Assembly (NCBI RefSeq): GCF_036227205.1
Contig: NZ_CP109442.1
Span: 3,472,001 to 3,536,000 of the forward strand
Direction of reading: 5' to 3'
From: Amycolatopsis sp. NBC_01480
Lineage (GTDB): Bacteria; Actinomycetota; Actinomycetes; Mycobacteriales; Pseudonocardiaceae
DNA: 64,000 nucleotides
Under the pieces are notes generated by a model. It searched no databases. It was not told where the DNA came from and worked only from the letters and a program-made list of their open reading frames with translations. The position numbers and the translations under genes were made by a program. Of the stretch, positions 1-7,890 are shown piece by piece. Positions within the stretch are counted from its first letter, which is position 1, and each line of letters opens with the position of its first letter.

Positions 1-168
1 TGAAAAGTCCCCATTGGGGCGTTCGTTACCGGCAGGTTTCGTCCCCCGGCCATCGCCGGGCAGGCGCCTATATACACTTCGGCGCGACCCGACGCAACGG
101 AGGGAACGGGGACAAACCTCGTTCACGCTCCCCACCGGGCGCGGCGGCCCGCAAGGCTCAGGAGAGGT
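1..168. other. Upstream region of the first sugar aminotransferase gene
   Basis: No gene is supported here. A short palindromic stretch near 7-23 (core CCCCATTGGGG) resembles half of the CCCCAATGTGGCGTT repeat family found at three other places in the window. A purine-rich Shine-Dalgarno sequence (AGGAGAGG) lies just before the ATG at 169. Confidence 0.4.
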
Positions 169-1308
169 ATGTCTGACGTCCAGGAACCCGTGCTGCTCGG
201 CAAGCCCACGGTCGGCGAAGAGGAGCTGGCCGCGGTCGCCGAGGTCTTCCGGTCGGGCTGGCTCGCCGGCGCCGGGCCCGCCTGCCGCCGGTTCGAGGAG
301 CGCTTCGCCCAGCTCACCGGCACCGAGCACGCGCTGAGCACGAGCAACTGCGGCTCGGCCCTGTTCCTCGGCCTCAAGGTGCTCGGCGTCCAGCCCGGCG
401 ACGAGGTGATCGTCGGCGACTACACCTTCCCCGCGACCGGCCACGCCGTGCTGCAGGCCGGCGCGAAGCCGGTGTTCGCCGACGTCCGCCCGGACGTCTG
501 GAGCGCCGACCCGGCCGCGATCGAAGCGCTGATCACCCCGCGCACGGTCGGCATCCTCGCGGTCGACGTGGCCGGCCAGCCCGGTGACTTCGACGAGTAC
601 CGGGCGATCGCCGGCAAACACGGCCTCTGGCTGTTCGAAGACGCCGCCTGCGCCGCGGGCGCCACCTACCGCACGCGCCCGGCCGGCAGCCTCGCCGACC
701 TCGCCGCGTTCTCCTTCCACGGCCGCAAGGGCATCACCGCGGGCGAGGGCGGCGCGCTCGTCTCGAACCGCGAAGACCTGATCGCGCACGCCCGCAAGCT
801 GCACACGTACGGCATCGAGCCAGCCATCACCCGCGAGGGCTCCGGCGCGCTGCCGATCCCGGAGTTCCACGAACTCGGCTACAACTTCCGGCTCTCGGAC
901 ATCCAGGCCGCGATCATGGGCGTCCAGCTCGACCGGCTGCCCGACCTGCTGGCCGCCCGCAGCTCGGTGGCCAAGCGCTACCACGAGGCCTTCGCCGACG
1001 TCGCCGCGCTGACCGTGCCCGTCGAGCTGCCCGACCGCGAGCACCCGTGGCAGGCGTACTTGCTCACGGTCGCGCCGGAGGTCAGCCGCGACGCATTGGC
1101 GCTGCGCATCCGTTCGCAGGGCGTGCAGTGCAACTTCGGCACCTACGCCTCGCACCTGCAGCCGGTGTACGGCGAGCAGGCGCCGTTGCCCGTGTCCGCG
1201 GACGCCTTCCGGCGCCAGCTGGCCGTCCCGATGCACGCCGAGCTGACCGACGCCGAGGTCGAGCGCGTCGTGACGACCGTCCGCGAAGCCACGCTGGCGC
1301 TGTCGTGA
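169..1308 (+). CDS. DegT/DnrJ/EryC1/StrS-family sugar aminotransferase
   Basis: A 379-residue PLP-dependent nucleotide-sugar aminotransferase of normal family length. The internal-aldimine lysine is Lys187 in 'FSFHGRKGITAGEGG', and the PLP-phosphate region is the SNCGSAL segment near residue 60. Enzymes of this family put an amino group on a keto-sugar nucleotide using glutamate or another donor. The ATG is preceded by AGGAGAGG. A sugar epimerase, a GT4 glycosyltransferase and a left-handed beta-helix acetyltransferase follow on the same strand with short gaps, so the gene probably opens a four-gene operon that makes and transfers an acetylated amino sugar. The exact substrate cannot be told from sequence alone. 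It is a distant paralogue of the aminotransferases at 6633-7739 and 49019-50164. Confidence 0.9.
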   Translation: MSDVQEPVLLGKPTVGEEELAAVAEVFRSGWLAGAGPACRRFEERFAQLTGTEHALSTSNCGSALFLGLKVLGVQPGDEVIVGDYTFPATGHAVLQAGAKPVFADVRPDVWSADPAAIEALITPRTVGILAVDVAGQPGDFDEYRAIAGKHGLWLFEDAACAAGATYRTRPAGSLADLAAFSFHGRKGITAGEGGALVSNREDLIAHARKLHTYGIEPAITREGSGALPIPEFHELGYNFRLSDIQAAIMGVQLDRLPDLLAARSSVAKRYHEAFADVAALTVPVELPDREHPWQAYLLTVAPEVSRDALALRIRSQGVQCNFGTYASHLQPVYGEQAPLPVSADAFRRQLAVPMHAELTDAEVERVVTTVREATLALS

Positions 1309-1355
1309 ACAAGGCCGCCGTCGAAGACACCGCCGAACGAGGAGAGAGCGCGACC

Positions 1356-2285
1356 ATGTCCGAGAAAAAGGTGTTCTTCACCGGTGGCGGTGGGTTCATC
1401 GCCGCGCACGTGATCCCGCTGCTGCTGGACGGCGGCTACACCGTGCGGATCTTCGACAACATGACCCGCGGCGACCGCACCCGCGTCAACGAGTTCGTCG
1501 CCACCGGCAAGGTCGAGCTGGTCGAGAAGGACGTGCGTTACGGCGGCGCGGTGCGCGAGGCCATCCGCGGCTGCACCCACGTGGTCCACTTCGCCACGGT
1601 GTCGATCAACAAGTCGATCGCCGACCCGCACGAGTCGATCGACATCAACATGACCGGCAACCACAACGTGTTCGCCGCGGCCGCCGACGAGGGCGTCGAG
1701 CGCCTGGTGTTCGCGTCCACTGCTTCGGTGTACGGGGAGCCGAAGCGGCTGCCGATGCACGAGGACGACGAGCTTCGCCCGCTCACGCCGTACTGCATCA
1801 CCAAGCGCGCGGGCGAGGACCTGCTCGGCTTCTACGAGCGCACCAAGGGCCTGTCCTGGAACGCGTTGCGGTTCTTCAACGTGTACGGCCCCGGCCAGAA
1901 GATCGAGGCCTACTACACCTCGGTGATCAACCACTTCATCCAGCGCTTGCGCGCCGGTCAGCCGCCGGTCATCGACGGCCGCGGCGACCAGTCGATGGAC
2001 TTCGTGCACGTCTCGGACCTGGCGCGCTCGGTCGTCGCCGCGCTCGAGTCGGAGCAGGCCAACCTGCCGATCAACATCGGCACGGGCATCGACACCTCCG
2101 TCGCCACGCTCGCGAAGATCCTGATCGAGGCCGTGGGCGTCGACGTGGAGCCCCAGTTCAACGACCGCGACGTGCTGGTTTCCCGCCGGGCCGCGGACAT
2201 CACCCGGGCCCGCGAGGTGCTGGGCTGGGCGCCGGAGATCACCGTCGAAGAGGGCATGCGTGCTTTGGTGAGGGACTCGGCGTGA
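1356..2285 (+). CDS. NAD-dependent epimerase/dehydratase (UDP-sugar 4-epimerase-like SDR)
   Basis: A 309-residue extended short-chain dehydrogenase. The nucleotide-binding glycine motif is at the N terminus (TGGGGFIA, about residues 8-15), a serine lies in 'STASVYGEP', and the catalytic Tyr-xxx-Lys is in 'YCITK'. This fits UDP-glucose/UDP-GlcNAc 4-epimerases and 4,6-dehydratases, which work through a 4-keto intermediate. Length and the VYGEP segment favour an epimerase. The open frame extends further upstream, but the ATG at 1356 has GGAGAGAG a few bases before it and begins right at the Rossmann strand, so I place the start there. The stop overlaps the next gene's GTG by four bases (GTGA), indicating translational coupling. 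Confidence 0.88.
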   Translation: MSEKKVFFTGGGGFIAAHVIPLLLDGGYTVRIFDNMTRGDRTRVNEFVATGKVELVEKDVRYGGAVREAIRGCTHVVHFATVSINKSIADPHESIDINMTGNHNVFAAAADEGVERLVFASTASVYGEPKRLPMHEDDELRPLTPYCITKRAGEDLLGFYERTKGLSWNALRFFNVYGPGQKIEAYYTSVINHFIQRLRAGQPPVIDGRGDQSMDFVHVSDLARSVVAALESEQANLPINIGTGIDTSVATLAKILIEAVGVDVEPQFNDRDVLVSRRAADITRAREVLGWAPEITVEEGMRALVRDSA

Positions 2286-3514
2286 ATGCCACCGCGGGCC
2301 CAGCCCAAGGACGTGCGATGCGCATCGCGGTGGTCAACAACTTCTTCCCGCCGAGGGTGGGCGGGAGCGCGCACATGTCGGCCTCGCTGGCCGGCGAGTT
2401 CGCGGCGGCCGGGCACGAGGTGCTGGCCATCACCGCGGCGTATGGCGAAGCGCCGGCCGACGAGCAGCGCGACGGCTACCGCGTGGTCCGGCTGCCGGCG
2501 GTCAAGATGCCGCAGCTGGGCCTTTCGATCGACTTCGACATGAGCTTCGCGTCGCTGCGGCCGGGCAACTGGCGGCGGCTGTTCCGGCTGCTCGACGAGT
2601 TCAAGCCGGACGTGCTGCACCTGCACGGCCAGTTCTTCGACCTGTCCTGGCTGGCCGGGGTTTACGCGCGCCGCCGCGGGCTGCCCGTGCTGCTGACCAT
2701 CCACACGCTGCTGATCAGCGACAACAAGGTGTACGGCAGCGTTTTCCGGGCCCTGGACGCGATGCTGGTCAAGCCGGTGCTGCGGTACATCCGGCCGCGT
2801 TACGTCATCCTCGACAAGCTGGGCGTCGACTACTGCGTGGAGCGCTACGGGACCAGCGACGAGAACTCCGAGTACTTCCCGATCGCCGTCGACACCGGGC
2901 ACTTCGCCAAGCCGGTGACCAAGGACGTGCGCGCGGAGCTGGAGGTCGGGGAAGCGCCGCTGATCGTCTCGCTCGGGCACGTGATCCCGCTGCGCAACCG
3001 GCTGCCGCTGGTCGAGGCGCTGCCGGCGGTCGTGGCCAAGCACCCGGACGTGCGGGTGGTCGTGGTGGGGCGGGTGTACCACGACGCGTTCCTGAAGCGG
3101 GCGGAAGAGCTGGGCGTGGCCGACCGGCTGATCGTCACCGGCGCCGTGCCGAAGGAAGACGTGCCGGCCTACTTCGCGGCCGCGGACATCGTGACGCACG
3201 ACCTCAACGGCGGCTGCGGCACGGCGTCGCTGGAGGCGATGCTGTCCGGCACCGCCACGATCGCGTCGGTCACCGAGGACAACTACCCGGGCATCGAGCT
3301 GCGCAACGGCGAGAACATCCTGCTCGTGCGCCCGGACGACGCCGAGGCCGTGGCCGAAACCGTGCTCGGCCTGCTGGACGACCCGGCGGCCCGTGCGACG
3401 ATCGCGGCGCGCGAGAGCGCGATGGTGCGGGCCAACTTCGGCCTGGACGTGGTGGCCGAGGAGCACCTGCGGGTGTTCACGAAACTGGTGGCGGACAACG
3501 ATGTTCTTCGATGA
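2282..3514 (+). CDS. GT4-type (GT-B fold) glycosyltransferase
   Basis: A 410-residue cytoplasmic glycosyltransferase with two Rossmann-like halves. The N-terminal half has 'NNFFPPRVGGSAHMSASLA', typical of acceptor-binding GT4 domains. The C-terminal half has the donor-binding region 'GGCGTASLEAMLSGTA', where retaining GT4 enzymes carry the E-x7-E motif. The start is either the coupled GTG at 2282, overlapping the epimerase stop, or ATG 2318, which directly precedes the first beta strand (MRIAVVNNF). The 3' end overlaps the following acetyltransferase by 14 bases. It probably adds the amino sugar made by the two preceding enzymes to a lipid carrier or growing glycan. Donor and acceptor cannot be deduced. 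Confidence 0.88.
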   Translation: MNATAGPAQGRAMRIAVVNNFFPPRVGGSAHMSASLAGEFAAAGHEVLAITAAYGEAPADEQRDGYRVVRLPAVKMPQLGLSIDFDMSFASLRPGNWRRLFRLLDEFKPDVLHLHGQFFDLSWLAGVYARRRGLPVLLTIHTLLISDNKVYGSVFRALDAMLVKPVLRYIRPRYVILDKLGVDYCVERYGTSDENSEYFPIAVDTGHFAKPVTKDVRAELEVGEAPLIVSLGHVIPLRNRLPLVEALPAVVAKHPDVRVVVVGRVYHDAFLKRAEELGVADRLIVTGAVPKEDVPAYFAAADIVTHDLNGGCGTASLEAMLSGTATIASVTEDNYPGIELRNGENILLVRPDDAEAVAETVLGLLDDPAARATIAARESAMVRANFGLDVVAEEHLRVFTKLVADNDVLR

Positions 3515-4115
3515 CGAGCGCAGCGCCCGGCTGCGCCCGCAGATCCTCACCGAGGTCGTTTCGCAGTACCTGAACGACTCGGAGCGGGCGGCGTTCTACG
3601 GCCTGCCGCCCTCGACGCGGATCCGCGAGCGGGCGAAGATCATCAGCCAGGAGAACTTGCGGATCGGCGAGCACTGCTGGATCGGCGAGGGCGCGGTCCT
3701 CGACGCCAGCGGCGGCCTGGAGATCGGCGAGCACACCAGCATCGGGCTGAACACGCTGATCTTCACGCATTCCAGCTGGCTGGCGAACATGACGCTGCAG
3801 AACCATTCGGGCAGCGACCTGATCGAGCGCAAGCCGGTGAAGATCGGCAAGGGCTGCTTCATCGGCGGCCTGGTGGTCATCATGGCCGGCGTGACGATCG
3901 GCGACTTCGCGACCGTGCAGCCGAACTCGGTGGTCGCGAAGGACGTCCCGCCCCGCACCCTGGTCGCCGGCAACCCGGCCCGCGTGTTCCAGCGCTACGA
4001 CGAGGAGTACATCCAGTCCGAAGTGGAGCGTGTCCGCGCGGAGAACACCCGCCGCCGCGCCCTTTCCGACGACCCGTCCGGGTGGGGCTCACCGTCGGGA
4101 GACTTCTCGGACTAG
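3501..4115 (+). CDS. WbbJ/LacA-like hexapeptide-repeat acetyltransferase
   Basis: A 204-residue left-handed parallel beta-helix protein. Hexapeptide repeats ([IV]-G-x-x) run from about residue 50 (LRIGEHCWIGEG) through 'IGKGCFIGGLVVIMAGVTIG', and the family's closing 'VAGNPARVF' lies near residue 160. Such enzymes transfer acetyl from acetyl-CoA to sugar hydroxyl or amino groups. The real start is ATG 3501 (MFFDDERSARL), inside the end of the glycosyltransferase gene, so the two are translationally coupled. It is the last gene of the four-gene glycan operon and is followed by a palindromic element likely to terminate transcription. Confidence 0.85.
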   Translation: MFFDDERSARLRPQILTEVVSQYLNDSERAAFYGLPPSTRIRERAKIISQENLRIGEHCWIGEGAVLDASGGLEIGEHTSIGLNTLIFTHSSWLANMTLQNHSGSDLIERKPVKIGKGCFIGGLVVIMAGVTIGDFATVQPNSVVAKDVPPRTLVAGNPARVFQRYDEEYIQSEVERVRAENTRRRALSDDPSGWGSPSGDFSD

Positions 4116-4428
4116 CTTGTCGCGTCTGAAACTCCGAGCCTTGACGCCCTGAAGGCCACCTTGAGGGACGTAGATGCCCTGAAGGTGGCCTTCAGAGCAC
4201 GCTTAAGGTAGGCAAGGAGGCCTTCACCGCGTCTGAGAACCGGGCGGCGCCCCTCGCGCCTCCGTCGTCACACCAGTCACGCCCAGGAATCGACGCACGA
4301 AATTTGTGGAGCAGGACACTCACGGTTGCGGACGGCGACCCCGCCGCTCCGCCTGATCACCTATCGTCTTGTCGAAGGCGGTTACAAGCTCTGTTCCGGG
4401 CCGGACGTCGAGATCGAGGGGTAAGCGG
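4116..4428. other. 313-bp intergenic region between the glycan operon and a sigma-factor gene
   Basis: No coding sequence is supported. The first part carries a palindromic CTGAAGGCCACC-type element, annotated separately, and further half-copies of its core ('AAGGAGGCCTTCA' near 4215). The second part should hold the promoter of the sigma-factor gene. I could not pick a convincing -35/-10 pair. Confidence 0.5.
4149..4195. terminator. Palindromic CTGAAGGCCACC-family element, copy C1
   Basis: CTGAAGGCCACC at 4149 and GGTGGCCTTCAG ending at 4195 are exact reverse complements separated by a spacer. A second CTGAAGG half-site lies in between. The element is just 3' of the glycan operon. Related hairpins occur at 39146-39179 and 54115-54154, each also just after a stop codon, which supports a terminator role. 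Confidence 0.6.
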
Positions 4429-4938
4429 GTGGCGCGCAGCGACGACGAGTTCGTCGAGTTCGTGCAGGCTGCTTCGGCGCGGTTGACGCAGGCCGCGTAC
4501 TTGATCACCGGGGATCGGCATCAGGCGGAGGACGCGGCGCAGACCGCGTTTGCCCGGACGTATGCCGCGTGGGGGCGGGTGCGGCGCAAGGATGCGTACG
4601 CGTATGCGCGCACTGTGTTGGTCAACCACATCATCGACGGGTGGCGGCGGCCGCTGAAGGAGTACGCCACCGAGGAGGTGCCCGAGCGGCCCGGCGCGCA
4701 GGACGTCGCGCAGACCGTCACCCAGCGGGCCTGGCTCACGGCCGCGCTGGGCCGGCTCACTGCTCGCGAGCGCGCGGTGGTGGTGCTCCGGCACTTCTTC
4801 GACCTGTCGGAGGCGGACGTCGCCTCGGAGCTGGGCGTTTCGGTGGGTACCGTCAAGAGCACGAACTCGCGGGCGCTCGCCAAACTGCGCGTCGACGATG
4901 GGCCGGAGGACGCGCTGATCGGAGGGAACGGACGGTGA
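4429..4938 (+). CDS. SigE-family (ECF-type) RNA polymerase sigma factor
   Basis: A 169-residue sigma-70 family protein. Region 2 spans roughly residues 10-75 (YLITGDRHQAEDAAQTAF... through AYARTVLVNHIIDGWRR). Region 4 carries the helix-turn-helix 'SEADVASELGVSVGTVKS' near residue 135. It belongs to the short SigE-type group common in Actinobacteria. I choose GTG 4429, which has GAGGGG about eight bases upstream, rather than the TTG at 4369. The stop overlaps the GTG of the next gene (GTGA), which encodes a single-pass membrane protein, a common arrangement for a sigma factor and its regulator or target. The regulon is unknown. Confidence 0.88.
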   Translation: MARSDDEFVEFVQAASARLTQAAYLITGDRHQAEDAAQTAFARTYAAWGRVRRKDAYAYARTVLVNHIIDGWRRPLKEYATEEVPERPGAQDVAQTVTQRAWLTAALGRLTARERAVVVLRHFFDLSEADVASELGVSVGTVKSTNSRALAKLRVDDGPEDALIGGNGR

Positions 4939-5675
4939 ACGAGCTCGAGCGGCTGAAGTCGGCACTGAACGAGGCCCCGCCGGAGCCGTTCGCCGCGCCG
5001 GACCTGGCCCGGATCATGGCCGACGGCACGCGCATCCGGCGGCGACGGCGGCTGCTCACCGGCGCCGGGGCGGCCGCCGCGGTGGTGGCCGTGGTCGCGG
5101 TGGTCTTCGGGGCCGTCCAGGTGCGACCGCAACCCCAACAGGCGCCGGTGGCCGCGGCGCCCAGCACCGTCGGCCCGGCCAGCACCGTTCCGTCCACCGC
5201 CGCGCCCGCGACCGGACGGGCCACGCCGCTCGGCGACGTCGTCTCCCTCGGCATCAAGAACCCCGCCGGCGAGCTGGTCCTGTACGCCTACAAGATGGAC
5301 GAGCCGCAGGCGCTGCCCGGCGTCAGCTTCGGGCTGATGCTCGCGGTCCGCGACGGCAGCGGCCTGCACCCGGTGTACGCCGCCAACGAGGTCAACGGCT
5401 CCGACCGCTCGTTCGGCTTCCACGCCACGTCCGGCGGAATCCTCGCCGGAATCGGCACCGACACCACGCAGGTGCCGGTGCTCGGTTACTTCGCCGGCCC
5501 CGCCGCGCGCATCACCAGCACCGTGCACGGCAAGCCGGTGGAGGCCCGCCTGGCGAAGTGGAGCGAGGACCCGGGCGTGGTGTTCTTCTGGTTCGACCCG
5601 GTGCAGGTGCCCTCGGCCGGCGCGCTGACCCCGCTGGCCGCCTACAGTTCCGGCGGCACCCGCCTCACCAAGTGA
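4935..5675 (+). CDS. Single-pass membrane protein coupled to the SigE-type sigma factor
   Basis: A 246-residue protein: a short acidic/proline N terminus, a basic patch 'RIRRRRR', one transmembrane helix (about residues 37-60), an Ala/Pro/Thr-rich linker, then a folded extracytoplasmic domain of about 150 residues. There is no zinc-binding anti-sigma motif (HxxxCxxC), so it is not a classical ZAS protein. Position makes it a candidate membrane regulator of the sigma factor, because the two genes overlap by four bases. The extracellular domain matches no family I recognise. It ends four bases before the convergent dehydrogenase gene. Confidence 0.7.
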   Translation: MNELERLKSALNEAPPEPFAAPDLARIMADGTRIRRRRRLLTGAGAAAAVVAVVAVVFGAVQVRPQPQQAPVAAAPSTVGPASTVPSTAAPATGRATPLGDVVSLGIKNPAGELVLYAYKMDEPQALPGVSFGLMLAVRDGSGLHPVYAANEVNGSDRSFGFHATSGGILAGIGTDTTQVPVLGYFAGPAARITSTVHGKPVEARLAKWSEDPGVVFFWFDPVQVPSAGALTPLAAYSSGGTRLTK

Positions 5676-5679
5676 GCGC

Positions 5680-6636
5680 TCAGGCCGCGGCCTGCGTGAG
5701 CACCTGCGCCACCACGTGGTGCGAAGGCAGGATCAGCTCCCGCTCGACCTCGGCGTCGATCTTGCCCTCGAGCAGGTCGACGAAGCGGTCCAGCTGGGTG
5801 GCCAGCGGCTCGCGCGCGGTGACCAGCTCGGGGATCTCGATCACGGTCTGCTGCCGGTAGCCGAGGCCGTCCGGCGTCACGGAGTCGTGCGAGATGTGCC
5901 GGTAGATCGTCACGTCGCGGCGAAGCAGGTCTACCTCGATCAGCCGGTCCAATTCGGACACCACGATCGAGCGCACCTTCCGCTGCCCCAGCCGCGAGGC
6001 CGACACGGTGGCCAGGCCGGTGGGGAAGGACAGCACCGTTTCGATGGTGTCCTCCGCGCCTTCCACCGACTGCGGGTGGAAGTAGCCCGCGCCCGAGGTG
6101 ACGCGTGAAGGCGTTGCGCCGCCGAAGAACTGGATGGCCAGGTCGACGTCGTGCACCAGCAGGTCCCACGCCACGCCGGTCTTGATGCGCGGGGCGTACG
6201 GGCCGTGCCGGCGCGCCATCAGGTGGATCGGCTCGTTCACCAGCGCCCGCGCGGTCATCACCGCGGGGTTGTAGCGCTCCAGCAGCCCGCACATCAGCGG
6301 GACGTCCTGCTTCGCCGACAGCGCCACGATCTCGCGCGAAAGCTCCAGGCTGTTGCACACCGGCTTCTCGACCAGCAGCGGCTTGCCCTGGCCCAGGATC
6401 TCCTGCGCCAGCTCGTAATGCGCCTCGGTGGCCGAGGCCAGCACCACAGCGTCCACATCGGACAGTGAGCCGATCTCGGGCGTCCACTGCGTCTCGTACC
6501 GCTCGGCGACGGCGCGGCCCGCTTCCTCACGCGGGTCGATCACGCGGACCAGCTCCACGCGCTCGTTCGCGGAGAGCACCCGCGCGTGCAGCGAGCCCAT
6601 GTTGCCCGTGCCGATCAGGGCGATGCGGTGGGTCAT
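5680..6636 (-). CDS. Gfo/Idh/MocA-family sugar-nucleotide dehydrogenase (GnnA/WlbA-like)
   Basis: A 318-residue NAD(P)-dependent oxidoreductase. The Rossmann motif is 'GTGNMGSLHA' (residues 9-18), the catalytic-lysine signature is Glu-Lys-Pro with Lys91, and the conserved 'WDLLVHDVD' segment holds His162. GnnA and WlbA oxidise the 3-hydroxyl of UDP-GlcNAc or UDP-GlcNAcA. The gene overlaps the upstream aminotransferase by four bases (ATGA), the same pairing as gnnA-gnnB and wlbA-wlbC. Divergently placed next to the pair is an LpxA-like acyltransferase. Together they suggest formation of a UDP-2-acetamido-3-amino-sugar that is then N-acylated. No UDP-GlcNAcA-forming dehydrogenase (WbpA type) is seen in this window, which mildly favours the Gnn route. 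The substrate is inferred. Confidence 0.8.
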   Translation of the reverse strand: MTHRIALIGTGNMGSLHARVLSANERVELVRVIDPREEAGRAVAERYETQWTPEIGSLSDVDAVVLASATEAHYELAQEILGQGKPLLVEKPVCNSLELSREIVALSAKQDVPLMCGLLERYNPAVMTARALVNEPIHLMARRHGPYAPRIKTGVAWDLLVHDVDLAIQFFGGATPSRVTSGAGYFHPQSVEGAEDTIETVLSFPTGLATVSASRLGQRKVRSIVVSELDRLIEVDLLRRDVTIYRHISHDSVTPDGLGYRQQTVIEIPELVTAREPLATQLDRFVDLLEGKIDAEVERELILPSHHVVAQVLTQAAA

Positions 6637-7739
6637 GCGCCGAGTACCTCGCGAACCGTTTCGATGACCTGGTCCACGTCGGACTCGGTCAGGTGGGGGT
6701 GGACCGGCAGGGAGAGCGCCTGGGCGGCGACCGCGCCGGCCACCGGGAAGTCCTCGACGCGCGCGTCCGGGATCAGCGGGTGGCCCTGGTAGCACTCGTA
6801 GTCGAAGACGATCTTCGGGTAGTACACGCCGTTGCCGATGCCGCGCGCGGTGAGTGCGTTCGAGAGTTCCTCACGCGAGAGCATCGCGTGCGGGCCGACC
6901 AGCACGGTGTACTGGTGCCACACGTGCTCGCGGCCCGGCAGCACCTGCGGGAGGTCGAGGCCCGGCGTGCCGGCCAGGCCCTCGGTGAGGCGCTTGGCGT
7001 TGGCCTGGCGCGCGGCGGTGAGCTGGTCGAGCTTCGCCAGCTGCGGGATGCCGACGGCGGCGTGCAGGTCCGTCATCCGGTAGTTGTGGCCGGCCACCTC
7101 GTACTGGTAGCGGGCGCGCATGCCCTGGTTGCGCAGCACGCGCAGCCGGTCGGCCAGCTCGTCGTCGTCGGTGGTGATCACGCCGCCCTCGGCGGTGGTC
7201 ACGTTCTTCGTGGCGTACAGCGAGAAGCAGCCGATGCCGTACGAGCCGGCGGCGCGGCCCTGGAACGAGGCGCCGACGGCCTGGGCCGAGTCCTCGATCA
7301 CCTTCAGGTTCCGCTCGGCCGCGAGCGGGGCGAGCTTGCCCATGTCGGCGGTCTGCCCGTAGAGGTGCACCGGCATGAGCACCTTGGTCCGGTCCGTGAC
7401 GGCGGCCGTGACCGCGTCCGGGTCCAGCGCGAAGTCGTCACGGCGGATGTCGGCGAACCGGACGGTGGCGCCGGCTTCCAGAATGGCGTTCAGCGTCGCG
7501 ACGAACGTGAACGGCGAGGTGATCACCTCGTCCCCCGGCTCCAGGTCCAGCGCCTGCAGCGACGCGACCAGAGCGGTGGTGCCGTTGTTCACGGCGATGG
7601 CGTGCTTCGTGCCCGCGACGTGCGCGAAAGCGTCTTCGAAGCGCTTGACCATCGGCCCCTGTGCGATGGCGCCGGATCGCAGCACCTCGACGACGAGGTC
7701 CTCCGCGTCGCGGACGTCGACCACGGTAATGGGGATCAT
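6633..7739 (-). CDS. DegT/DnrJ/EryC1/StrS aminotransferase (GnnB/WlbC-like 3-aminotransferase)
   Basis: A 368-residue PLP enzyme with the Schiff-base lysine Lys178 in 'CFSLYATKNVTTAEGG' and the usual phosphate-binding segment 'NNGTTALVASL'. Family members aminate 3-keto or 4-keto sugar nucleotides. Coupling to the Gfo/Idh/MocA dehydrogenase downstream (ATGA overlap) points to a 3-keto substrate, as in GnnA/GnnB (UDP-GlcNAc3N) or WlbA/WlbC. The start is ATG 7739. The open frame continues upstream, but that region is intergenic to the divergent acyltransferase. It probably supplies the amine that the LpxA-like enzyme acylates. Confidence 0.85.
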   Translation of the reverse strand: MIPITVVDVRDAEDLVVEVLRSGAIAQGPMVKRFEDAFAHVAGTKHAIAVNNGTTALVASLQALDLEPGDEVITSPFTFVATLNAILEAGATVRFADIRRDDFALDPDAVTAAVTDRTKVLMPVHLYGQTADMGKLAPLAAERNLKVIEDSAQAVGASFQGRAAGSYGIGCFSLYATKNVTTAEGGVITTDDDELADRLRVLRNQGMRARYQYEVAGHNYRMTDLHAAVGIPQLAKLDQLTAARQANAKRLTEGLAGTPGLDLPQVLPGREHVWHQYTVLVGPHAMLSREELSNALTARGIGNGVYYPKIVFDYECYQGHPLIPDARVEDFPVAGAVAAQALSLPVHPHLTESDVDQVIETVREVLGA

Positions 7740-7890
7740 CGGCAGTCTCTCCCGGCAGGTGATTTCGGTGCGTCCGGTACAGTGAGCCGCCGGTTCTGCG
7801 TCCGGCCGCCCTGCATGAACGCGGGCCACACGTTACCGGGCGCCGTAGCACGCCCAATACCCAGCCGTCGACGAATGGATACTGCAACTC
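7740..7890. promoter_or_regulatory. Divergent promoter region between the aminotransferase and the LpxA-like gene
   Basis: A 151-bp non-coding gap separates genes pointing away from each other, so it must hold promoters for both arms of the proposed acyl-amino-sugar pathway. GATACT lies seven bases before the GTG at 7891, a possible -10 for a leaderless transcript. I see no clear operator. Confidence 0.4.

Noticed and set aside
1958..3550. Long antisense ORF of 530 codons opposite the glycosyltransferase operon
   Set aside because: It is a shadow produced by high third-position GC; the plus strand has clear GT4, SDR and hexapeptide motifs.
5642..6487. 281-codon minus ORF within the Gfo/Idh/MocA gene
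   Set aside because: Out-of-frame shadow of the dehydrogenase, which has intact Rossmann and EKP motifs.
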